Program-made: the position numbers and the translations under genes
Assembly: GCA_003554665.1 (NCBI GenBank)
Contig: PWGY01000129.1
Span: 1 to 7,046, forward strand
DNA length: 7,046 nucleotides
Source of the DNA: Bacteroidales bacterium
GTDB lineage: Bacteria > Bacteroidota > Bacteroidia > Bacteroidales > UBA7960
Direction of reading: 5' to 3'
Part shown: in pieces, positions 1 to 5,061 of the stretch
Layout of the letters: every line of letters begins with the position of its first letter
Numbering within the stretch: position 1 is the first letter of the stretch
The notes under the pieces: generated by a model
What the model was told of the DNA's origin: nothing
The model's database searches: none
Seen by the model: the letters and a program-made list of their open reading frames with translations, nothing else

Positions 1-431
1 AAAGCCTGTTGATGATCACCGCAATCATCCTGCTGGGTGTGGCCTTCGGCATTCTGAATACCATCCTGATGTCAGTTATGGAACGCACACGTGAACTGGG
101 GATGCTGATGTCGATCTGGATGAAGCGGGCCAGGGTCTTTTTTATGGTGATCCTTGAAACAGTACTGCTTTCACTCACCGGTGGCGTGGCCGGACTGGCC
201 GCTTCATTTGTGCTGATCAGCCTGTTGCATCAACGCGGAATTGACCTTACTGTAATTGGTGGAGAAGCCCTGCGTGATTTTGGTTTTTCACCGTTCATAT
301 ACCCCGAACTCGATGCCATATTTTATCTCAAAGTTACCGCCATGGTCGTCGGGTTTGCCATACTGGCCGCCATTTACCCGGCCAGGAAAGCCACCAGATT
401 AGAACCCGCCAACGCCGTCCGCCATGAATAA
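1..431 (+). CDS. FtsX/MacB-type ABC transporter permease, C-terminal part (5' end outside window)
   Basis: This is the end of an inner-membrane permease of an ABC transporter of the MacB/LolC/LolE (FtsX domain) type. The frame is open to the first base of the window, so the gene starts upstream. Counting from the TTG at 9, a membrane helix covers about residues 3-23. It is followed by the cytoplasmic family signature MERTRELGMLMSIWMKR, a long hydrophobic segment at about 43-70, a last helix at about 104-122, and the classic ending YPARKATRLEPANAVRHE. Family members drive lipoprotein extraction, efflux or cell-division signalling together with a separate ATPase; which one applies here cannot be told from this fragment. 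The stop overlaps an ATG at 424, but that ATG is probably not a gene start. One oddity is Trp at residue 37 (codon 117-119), where the family nearly always has Gly. Confidence 0.9.
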   Translation, partial: SLLMITAIILLGVAFGILNTILMSVMERTRELGMLMSIWMKRARVFFMVILETVLLSLTGGVAGLAASFVLISLLHQRGIDLTVIGGEALRDFGFSPFIYPELDAIFYLKVTAMVVGFAILAAIYPARKATRLEPANAVRHE

Positions 432-477
432 AATCAACCTACAACAAGCAGCCGCTTCGGCCATCTGCCAGATCACC

Positions 478-657
478 GGCAGCTTCCCCTGCAACCGTGC
501 CATGAATAACCAACAACCAACAACCTCTCAGGCCATTGACCAACCCCCAGGCAGCTTACCCAACACGCTGCCCATGAGAACCAACAACCATTCATCGCCC
601 GTTTCCGTTGCCATTGGAAGATCTCCCTGCACCCATCCCATGAGAACCAACAACCAA
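478..657 (+). repeat. Degenerate tandem repeat, three units of about 66-72 bp
   Basis: Three units align. Unit 1 begins with GGCAGCTTCCCC at 478, unit 2 with GGCAGCTTACCC at 550, and unit 3 with a more diverged form at 616. Each unit reaches a conserved core 24 bases later: ATGAATAACCAACAACC at 502-518, then ATGAGAACCAACAACC at 574-589 and at 640-655. The two later cores share 20 identical bases (571-590 and 637-656). A fourth, weaker match (CCATGAATAA) lies over the permease stop at 422-431. Unit 2 also contains a GGCAGC/GCTGCC hairpin (550-555 with 567-572). The spacings (72 and 66) are multiples of three, so the region reads open in frame with the barrel gene. I judge it non-coding because the same core recurs inverted in the pheS-kynU gap and the barrel's signal peptide begins only at 670. 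Confidence 0.75.
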
Positions 658-669
658 ATAAAAACAACC

Positions 670-1833
670 ATGAAATACCTGATTGCCATATTCATCCTGA
701 CCACATTGACCACTCAAAGTCTTTGCGCCCAGCCTTTCGGCAATGACTCACCTGTCAGGCTCCGCGGATATATCCGGGCCATGCCCGGCATGCAGCTGGA
801 CAGGGATTTCTCCAACCCCGCATTCAATGGCCTGATCCACAACCGCCTCAATTTCAGGTGGGACATTGCAGATGCAGTGGATCTCCGTGTCGAAGGACGC
901 AACAGACTGATGTACAACGAAATGTATGAGTCAATTCCGGGGATTGAAGATTTTTTTGACCAGGATGACGGATTGATCGACATGTCGTGGGTGTGGTTGT
1001 CGGGCGACCGCTGGATCGGACATACAGAAATTGACCGCCTGTACCTGAACTGGAGCAGCGAAAACTGGCGAATCAGAACAGGGCGTCAGCGGGTCAATTG
1101 GGGCATCAACCTGGTGTCCAACCCCAATGACCTGTTCAACACCTATTCCTTTTTCGACTTCGATTATGAAGAGCGTCCCGGGGCAGATGCCGTAAGGGTG
1201 CAACATTACATCAGCCATCTGTCGAGCATCGAGGTTGCCGTCAGCCCGGCCAAAGATGCAGAAGATATGGTTGCCGCAGCCAAGTACGTTTTCAATACCA
1301 GGGGTTACGACATTCAAGGCATTGCAGGGTACTTCAGAAACCGGCTGGCTTTGGGCGGCGGATGGGCCGGTCAGATTGGCGAAGCCGGCTTTAAAGGCGA
1401 GGCCACATGGTTCTATGACCTGGATGAACAGGAAGGGATCAGCAGAAGCAATATCGTAGCCGCAGCAGGCTTTGACCATATGTTTGCAAACGGAACATTC
1501 GGTGTGGTGGAGGTTCTGTATAACGGTGGCTATGAAAGAAGACCGGGAGAGGCCATACAGGTTACCCAGCCCCTGAGACCCGACAACATCATGTTTTCAA
1601 AATACGCCATCACCCTGAGTGCCGACCACTCATTCTCTCCCGTTTTCAGTGGAGGAATGGCCGTCATGGCCCTGCCCGACATTGATGCCGCTTTCTTTAT
1701 GCCACAATTGAGCTACTCCCTCACAACCGATCTGGATTTTCAATTTACAGGGCAGGTGTTTTTAGGCGGTGATGACACAATTTTCGAGGAGGCCGGATCC
1801 GGATTTTTCACATCCTTGAATTATTCTTTTTGA
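670..1833 (+). CDS. Outer-membrane beta-barrel (porin-like) protein
   Basis: This encodes a 387-residue protein that is very likely an outer-membrane beta-barrel. The start at 670 is chosen because it gives a clean signal peptide: Lys2, a hydrophobic core at residues 4-15, and a probable signal peptidase I cut after LCA (residue 20). The rest alternates short amphipathic strands and turns, rich in aromatic residues and glycine, and ends in an aromatic final strand (SLNYSF), the usual recognition signal for barrel insertion. A conserved-looking stretch, GRQRVNWG followed by NPNDLFN at 138-157 and then YEERPGAD at 166-173, recalls DUF1302-like and alginate-export-like porins; I cannot assign a substrate. 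No promoter box is obvious in 432-669, so it may be read through from the permease gene. An in-frame ATG at 424 would add 82 repeat-encoded residues before the signal peptide and is not favoured. Confidence 0.85.
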   Translation: MKYLIAIFILTTLTTQSLCAQPFGNDSPVRLRGYIRAMPGMQLDRDFSNPAFNGLIHNRLNFRWDIADAVDLRVEGRNRLMYNEMYESIPGIEDFFDQDDGLIDMSWVWLSGDRWIGHTEIDRLYLNWSSENWRIRTGRQRVNWGINLVSNPNDLFNTYSFFDFDYEERPGADAVRVQHYISHLSSIEVAVSPAKDAEDMVAAAKYVFNTRGYDIQGIAGYFRNRLALGGGWAGQIGEAGFKGEATWFYDLDEQEGISRSNIVAAAGFDHMFANGTFGVVEVLYNGGYERRPGEAIQVTQPLRPDNIMFSKYAITLSADHSFSPVFSGGMAVMALPDIDAAFFMPQLSYSLTTDLDFQFTGQVFLGGDDTIFEEAGSGFFTSLNYSF

Positions 1834-1870
1834 AAAACGATTATTTGGTACAATTTATGCGATACCAATT

Positions 1871-1980
1871 GCAGGGAAACTTCCCGTCAACCGTTGGTGC
1901 TTTGCACCGGTTAACGAACAACCATCGTGGCGAAGCCACGAATAACCAACAACCGTCAGCGCTGCGCGCTGACCACCCGC
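1871..1980. repeat. Cluster of short palindromes with constant linkers (family A), between barrel gene and small ORF
   Basis: Four inverted repeats lie within about 100 bp. They are GGGAA-AC-TTCCC (1874-1885), GGTGC-TTT-GCACC (1896-1908), CGTGGC-GAA-GCCACG (1926-1940), and GTCAGCGC-TGC-GCGCTGAC (1955-1973, a perfect 8-bp stem). The last two are separated by a linker containing AATAACCAACAACC (1941-1954), which is also found at 505-518. Stem sequences differ completely from module to module while the linker is kept. No T-tract follows any of the hairpins, so they do not look like simple intrinsic terminators. The rest of the gap at 1834-1870 shows nothing I can name. Related modules fill 4739-4874. 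Confidence 0.8.
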
Positions 1981-1987
1981 AAATGCG

Positions 1988-2161
1988 ATGAATGAACTGA
2001 ACAACATAACACCCGCCATGGAACGCAGTCCGCTCTGGACAAACCAGGACAGCCAGCACGACCAGGAAAACCGGGGGGAAAAACTTGGGTTTTACCTGCT
2101 CCGCCTGGCAATCTTGGCTGGATTGCTGTTTTGCATATTGCAAGCCGGGTCGACCGTATGA
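1988..2161 (+). CDS. Candidate small single-span membrane protein, 57 aa
   Basis: This short reading frame starts at the first ATG after an in-frame stop at 1970-1972. It encodes 57 residues: a polar, charged N-terminal half (residues 1-33, rich in N, Q, E and D), then one hydrophobic helix at about residues 34-52 (FYLLRLAILAGLLFCILQ) and a short tail. That layout suits a small inner-membrane protein with its N-terminus in the cytoplasm, but no family is recognised. There is no Shine-Dalgarno sequence, which is normal for this window. A shorter start at 2018 (MERSPLW) is possible. It could also be a chance frame or a remnant of a decayed gene next to the repeat cluster. The AT-rich promoter region for the next gene begins about 50 bp downstream. 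Confidence 0.4.
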   Translation: MNELNNITPAMERSPLWTNQDSQHDQENRGEKLGFYLLRLAILAGLLFCILQAGSTV

Positions 2162-2217
2162 AGCAGAAGCAGGAAGGCTGCAATTTTTCATGCGTGGGGT
2201 TTTAAGAAAAAAAGTTT

Positions 2218-2246
2218 TTTGTAATGAAATAGTTTTACCATATTTG
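2218..2246 (+). promoter_or_regulatory. Candidate Bacteroidota-type promoter for the GNAT-like gene
   Basis: A TTTG box at 2218-2221 and CATATTTG at 2239-2246 (seven of eight positions of TAnnTTTG) are 17 bases apart, within the range for the -33/-7 elements of the main sigma factor in this phylum. The surrounding DNA is AT-rich, unlike the coding regions. Transcription would begin near 2253, leaving a leader of about 90 nt before the ATG at 2344. This is inferred from consensus only. Confidence 0.45.
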
Positions 2247-2261
2247 CAATGTGTTTAATTG

Positions 2262-2320
2262 TCTGAAATTCAATTTTTTAAACAACTGTTTCAGTTTTTG
2301 ATTTTGACGACAATTTCAGA
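2262..2320 (+). other. Inverted repeat in the presumed leader of the GNAT-like gene
   Basis: TCTGAAATT at 2262-2270 is exactly complementary to AATTTCAGA at 2312-2320, a 9-bp arm pair 41 bases apart. A second TTTCAG at 2289-2294 could pair with the CTGAAA inside the first arm instead, so two hairpins exclude each other. All lie downstream of the candidate promoter at 2218-2246. A regulatory leader or a protein-binding palindrome are both possible; AT-rich chance pairing is not excluded. Confidence 0.3.
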
Positions 2321-2343
2321 TTGATGCACAAAACTACACACCC

Positions 2344-2880
2344 ATGAATAATCACTATAAAATCCGAACAGCCAAAGATGCTGACAGGAATAATATTTAC
2401 AGGCTTTTCCTTGAAACCATCACCAGAGAGAAAAAACTGCTGAATGCCTCCATTGTTCCCGATTGCTTTTTGGAGGAATTTGTTGATAAGGCCATTAAAA
2501 AGGGAAATATGCTTGTGGTGGAGAACAACCGCGACGAAGTGGCTCTTATCGGTGAAGTACACTATTACCATACAAACGGCAAAGAAAACCCCGGTGAAGA
2601 AACAATGCTGAAGGAGTTTTCTTTTTTCTCAGGCACCGGATGTCATCCCGACGGACAGGAAACAAACCTTGTTAGCTGGTTATTTGGCGAAATAGAACAA
2701 AACCACCATGATGTTTTCAGGGTGGAGCTCAACACCCCAGTATGCTCCGAAGCCTCCGTCAACTTTTTCAAAAAAATGGGACTGACAGTGGAAGGGAATT
2801 ATAACGGAAGACTCAAGAGCAAGTCTCCGCAAAAGAAATTGATGTTGCCCGTTTCATGGAACAACCCCTCTTTCAATTAA
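2344..2880 (+). CDS. GNAT-like N-acetyltransferase family protein, with an unusual acetyl-CoA loop
   Basis: This encodes a 178-residue cytoplasmic protein with the layout of the GNAT superfamily, whose members transfer an acetyl group from acetyl-CoA to an amine. The N-terminus IRTAKDADRNNIYRLF (7-22) matches the usual first strand and helix. A central strand pair follows (MLVVENN and VALIGEVHYY, about 56-75). The C-terminal RVELNTPVCSEASVNFFKKMGL at 126-147, with EGNYNGRL just after it, matches the last conserved GNAT motif (alanine, then F(F/Y)xKxGF). The central motif A, normally R/Q-x-x-G-x-G/A, is not recognisable: the corresponding region reads HPDGQETNLVSWLF (101-114). Activity or cofactor binding may therefore differ. 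No substrate can be assigned. The gene stands alone between its own candidate promoter and a terminator. The start at 2344 is the first ATG of the frame and gives the expected N-terminus. Confidence 0.7.
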   Translation: MNNHYKIRTAKDADRNNIYRLFLETITREKKLLNASIVPDCFLEEFVDKAIKKGNMLVVENNRDEVALIGEVHYYHTNGKENPGEETMLKEFSFFSGTGCHPDGQETNLVSWLFGEIEQNHHDVFRVELNTPVCSEASVNFFKKMGLTVEGNYNGRLKSKSPQKKLMLPVSWNNPSFN

Positions 2881-2906
2881 CATGCAGGTCAGGCATGTTT
2901 CCTTTG

Positions 2907-2940
2907 CGCCGGGGCAGACACACCCCCGGCGTTTTTTATT
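2907..2940 (+). terminator. Rho-independent terminator after the GNAT-like gene
   Basis: A perfect 8-bp GC-rich stem, CGCCGGGG (2907-2914) with CCCCGGCG (2924-2931), encloses a 9-base loop and is followed directly by six T residues (2932-2937) and then ATT. It begins 27 bases after the stop codon. A smaller CATGC/GCATG inverted repeat (2881-2885 with 2893-2897) touches the stop codon. The next promoter starts within a few bases of the T-tract. Confidence 0.9.
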
Positions 2941-2972
2941 ATTGCCTGATACCATCATTATATGTAACTTTG
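2941..2972 (+). promoter_or_regulatory. Promoter of the cyclophilin-pheS unit (Bacteroidota consensus)
   Basis: TAACTTTG at 2965-2972 is a full match to TAnnTTTG, and an upstream ATTG at 2941-2944 lies 20 bases before it, a normal distance for the -33 box. Transcription would begin near 2979, leaving a short leader of about 20 nt before the ATG at 2999. This position also argues against the longer reading frame that begins at 2882, since that start would lie upstream of the promoter and inside the terminator region. Confidence 0.65.
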
Positions 2973-2998
2973 GCATCCTCAAATCAATACATCGAAAA

Positions 2999-3697
2999 AT
3001 GAAAAGCCAGAACAGCAAACCATTCGCCATTGCCCTCCTTTCAGCCATTTTGGTATTTACCGCCTGTACCAATACCAGCAACGGATCCAACACCCACAAC
3101 GCATCCGAAGTTATGGTAAAGATGGAAACCACCATGGGCGACATCACCGTCAAACTCTATGACGAAACACCAGAGCACAGGGATAATTTTATTTCCCTGA
3201 TTGAGGATGGGTTTTATGATGACTTGCTTTTCCACCGGGTCATCAATCAATTTATGATTCAGGCCGGTGACCCGATGAGCAGGGATGCTGTTCCCGGAGA
3301 GCCGCTCGGATCAGGCGGCCCGGGCTATACAATCCCCGCAGAGATCGTTTCAGGGCTTTATCACCAGAAAGGGGCGTTAGCGGCTGCCCGTCAGGGCGAC
3401 CAGATGAACCCCGAAAGGGAATCATCCGGATCCCAGTTTTATATTGTACACGGAAGGGTCTTCAGCGAAGAAGGCCTCAAACAGTTGGCTGAAGAAAGGG
3501 ATCTGGATTTGAATGAAGAACAAAAGGAACTCTATACCACAATTGGAGGCACCCCTCACCTGGACGATGCCTATACGGTATTCGGACAGGTCGTTGAAGG
3601 GATGGAGGTTGTTGAGCGTATTGCCATGATGGAAACAGACGACAAGGATCGTCCCGTGGAAGATGTGTCAATTGTCAGGATGGAAGTGATTGAATAA
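2999..3697 (+). CDS. Cyclophilin-type peptidyl-prolyl cis-trans isomerase, lipoprotein
   Basis: This encodes a 232-residue lipid-anchored PPIase, which speeds cis-trans isomerisation at proline bonds during folding of envelope proteins. Residues 1-23 form a lipoprotein signal (Lys2 and Lys7, a hydrophobic run at 9-20, lipobox FTAC with the acylated Cys23). The following residues (TNTSNGSNTHN) lack the acidic run typical of surface-exposed Bacteroidota lipoproteins, so the protein probably faces the periplasm. The cyclophilin domain spans about 38-232: FHRVINQFMIQAGD (78-91, catalytic Arg80 and Gln88), SGSQFYIV (143-150, Phe147) and YTVFGQVVEGMEVVE (192-206). A charged insert at about 155-187 lies between the last two motifs, a form familiar in this phylum. 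A longer frame starting at 2882 is rejected because it crosses the terminator and promoter and has no signal peptide. The gene lies 11 nt upstream of pheS and probably shares its transcript. Confidence 0.93.
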   Translation: MKSQNSKPFAIALLSAILVFTACTNTSNGSNTHNASEVMVKMETTMGDITVKLYDETPEHRDNFISLIEDGFYDDLLFHRVINQFMIQAGDPMSRDAVPGEPLGSGGPGYTIPAEIVSGLYHQKGALAAARQGDQMNPERESSGSQFYIVHGRVFSEEGLKQLAEERDLDLNEEQKELYTTIGGTPHLDDAYTVFGQVVEGMEVVERIAMMETDDKDRPVEDVSIVRMEVIE

Positions 3698-3708
3698 AGA
3701 AAAAGCAT

Positions 3709-4737
3709 ATGATTGACAAGATTGATGCCCTGCTGAAAGAAGTTGAAAAATTTACTGCGAACACCATAGAGGAAGCGGAGGCTTTCCGGATAAAGATGCT
3801 TTCCAAAAAAGGAGAGATTCCGGCATTATTCAAGGATTTTAAGTCGGTTGACCCTGCAAGTCGGAAGGAAGTGGGGATGCGGTTGAACCAGCTTAAACAG
3901 GTTGCCACCGAAAAGGTCAACGATGAAAAAAACAGGCTTGCTGCTGCGGACGAAAGCGGCAGCAAACAGCGGCCGGATATGACCATGCCTGCCAGGTTCA
4001 ACCCCATCGGATCCCGCCATCCGCTTTCAGTTGTCAGAAACCGTATCAATAAAATATTTGAGCGGATCGGGTTTGTGATCTCTGAAGGGCCTGAAATTGA
4101 AGACGACTGGCACAACTTCAGTGCCCTGAACTTTCCGGAAGAACACCCGGCACGTGATATGCAGGACACCTTTTTTGTTGAAAAGAATCCGGACATCGCC
4201 CTGCGCACCCATACTTCTTCTGTACAGGTCAGGGTCATGGAAAACCAACAGCCCCCCATACGGACCATATCCCCCGGCAGGGTGTTCCGCAATGAAGCCA
4301 TATCTGCGAGGGCCCATTGCATCTTTCATCAGGTGGAAGGGCTTTACATTGATGAAGGGGTAAGCTTTGCCGACATGAAACAGACTTTATTGTATTTCGC
4401 CCGTGAAATGTTCGGCGAGGACACCCAAATTCGCCTGCGTCCTTCGTTTTTCCCGTTTACCGAACCATCAGCCGAAATGGACGTTTCCTGCAATATCTGC
4501 GGAGGCCCCGGCTGCACCATCTGCAAATACAGCGGATGGATTGAGGTAATGGGATGCGGCATGGTTGACCCGAATGTGCTAGATAACTGCGGGATTGACA
4601 GCGCCAGATATTCCGGTTTTGCCTTCGGAATGGGAATCGAGCGTATCGCCATGAATCTTTACCAGGTCAAAGACCTCCGGATGTTCTTTGAGAATGATCT
4701 GCGGTTCCTGAAACAGTTTGAATCTGCCGTAGGCTAG
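3709..4737 (+). CDS. pheS: Phenylalanine--tRNA ligase alpha subunit
   Basis: This encodes the 342-residue catalytic subunit of phenylalanyl-tRNA synthetase (class II), which charges tRNA-Phe in the cytoplasm as an alpha2beta2 enzyme with PheT. An N-terminal coiled-coil arm, which contacts the tRNA, covers about residues 1-85. The catalytic core has motif 1 around HPLSVVRNRI (from 104), motif 2 PGRVFRNE (189-196) with the downstream FHQVEG (206-211), and motif 3 FAFGMGIERIAM (304-315), followed by the usual DLRMFFENDLRFLKQF end. Four cysteines, C261, C264, C269 and C272 (CNICGGPGCTIC), form a CX2C-X4-CX2C knuckle that probably binds zinc. The E. coli protein (about 327 residues) lacks it, but this insertion occurs in other bacteria, including Bacteroidota. 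The beta-subunit gene pheT is not next to it. The gene is downstream of the cyclophilin gene with an 11-nt gap, so it probably uses the promoter at 2941-2972. Confidence 0.97.
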   Translation: MIDKIDALLKEVEKFTANTIEEAEAFRIKMLSKKGEIPALFKDFKSVDPASRKEVGMRLNQLKQVATEKVNDEKNRLAAADESGSKQRPDMTMPARFNPIGSRHPLSVVRNRINKIFERIGFVISEGPEIEDDWHNFSALNFPEEHPARDMQDTFFVEKNPDIALRTHTSSVQVRVMENQQPPIRTISPGRVFRNEAISARAHCIFHQVEGLYIDEGVSFADMKQTLLYFAREMFGEDTQIRLRPSFFPFTEPSAEMDVSCNICGGPGCTICKYSGWIEVMGCGMVDPNVLDNCGIDSARYSGFAFGMGIERIAMNLYQVKDLRMFFENDLRFLKQFESAVG

Positions 4738-4738
4738 T

Positions 4739-4874
4739 CGGAGGCTTCGCCACTCCGGTTGACGGGGGCTTCGCCCCCTTGGTTGTTGGTTCTCATGGGA
4801 TGAGGATGGTGGCGGTAGCCTGTAAACCGTGGCCGAAGCCACGGAGTTGTTGGTTTGTCGAGTGCTCCGCACTC
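4739..4874. repeat. Palindrome cluster with GGTTGTTGGTT linkers (family A), between pheS and kynU
   Basis: Starting one base after the pheS stop there are four hairpin modules. The first is an imperfect one at 4739-4757 that looks like a 9-bp hairpin with two bases deleted from one arm. Then come GGGGGC-TTC-GCCCCC (4764-4778), CCGTGGC-CGAA-GCCACGG (4827-4844) and GAGTGC-TCC-GCACTC (4860-4874). Linkers are TTGGTTGTTGGTT after the second module and AGTTGTTGGTTT after the third. Bases 4779-4802 are an exact inverted copy of 634-657. The stem GTGGC/GCCAC also occurs in the cluster at 1926-1940. The GC hairpin at 4764-4778 might help end pheS transcription, but only TT follows it. There is no coding potential. 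Confidence 0.85.
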
Positions 4875-4884
4875 TCCAGTTGTT

Positions 4885-5060
4885 AGTAACATGTGACCCC
4901 GCAAGGGTCATACGTCACTAACACATGAGGCGCCACCAAACTCACTGACCCCGCAGGGGTCACACATTACTCACTAACCCCGAAGGGGTCACACGTCACT
5001 AGCAAGAACCCCGGCCAACGTTTACCAGCCGGGCTGACCCCAGCGGGGTCACATGTTACT
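4885..5060. repeat. Four-unit array of TGACCCC-n-GGGGTCA palindromes (family B) upstream of kynU
   Basis: Four copies of one hairpin occur: TGACCC-CGCAA-GGGTCA (4894-4910), TGACCCC-GCA-GGGGTCA (4946-4962), TAACCCC-GAA-GGGGTCA (4975-4991, one A-C mismatch) and TGACCCC-AGC-GGGGTCA (5035-5051). Each is followed by a nine-base tail fitting YAYRTYACT: TACGTCACT, CACATTACT, CACGTCACT and CATGTTACT. Unit starts are 52, 29 and 60 bases apart. The whole array is bounded by an exact 18-bp inverted repeat (4885-4902 with 5043-5060). The last tail ends one base before the kynU start at 5062. Irregular spacing and the lack of unique spacers of equal size argue against CRISPR. Confidence 0.85.
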
Positions 5061-5061
5061 T

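Noticed and set aside
424..669. Extended N-terminus of the barrel protein from the ATG overlapping the permease stop
   Set aside because: It would place 82 residues of repeat-derived sequence before an evident signal peptide, and the repeat core recurs inverted in a non-coding gap.
931..1479. Minus-strand open frame of 182 codons
   Set aside because: It lies wholly opposite the barrel gene, whose translation shows a signal peptide and barrel-type features; the antisense product resembles nothing.
1841..2191. Minus-strand open frames over the gap (116 and 75 codons)
   Set aside because: They are made mainly of translated palindromes and linkers and have no domain-like composition; the + strand frame at 1988-2161 is more plausible.
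2342..2351. CCATGAATAA at the start of the GNAT-like gene as another copy of the repeat core
   Set aside because: Only 10 bases match and the similarity ends there; the following sequence is coding, so coincidence is likely.
2882..2998. Longer start for the cyclophilin gene
   Set aside because: It runs through a strong terminator and the likely promoter and would bury the lipoprotein signal.
3675..4322. Minus-strand open frame of 215 codons
   Set aside because: It is a shadow of pheS, which is certain from class II synthetase motifs.
4764..4780. Intrinsic terminator for pheS
   Set aside because: The stem is strong but only two T residues follow, and it belongs to the wider palindrome family; a terminator role is possible but not shown.
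4885..5060. CRISPR array
   Set aside because: Repeats are short palindromes with unequal spacing (52, 29, 60), no spacers of constant length, and no cas genes in the window.
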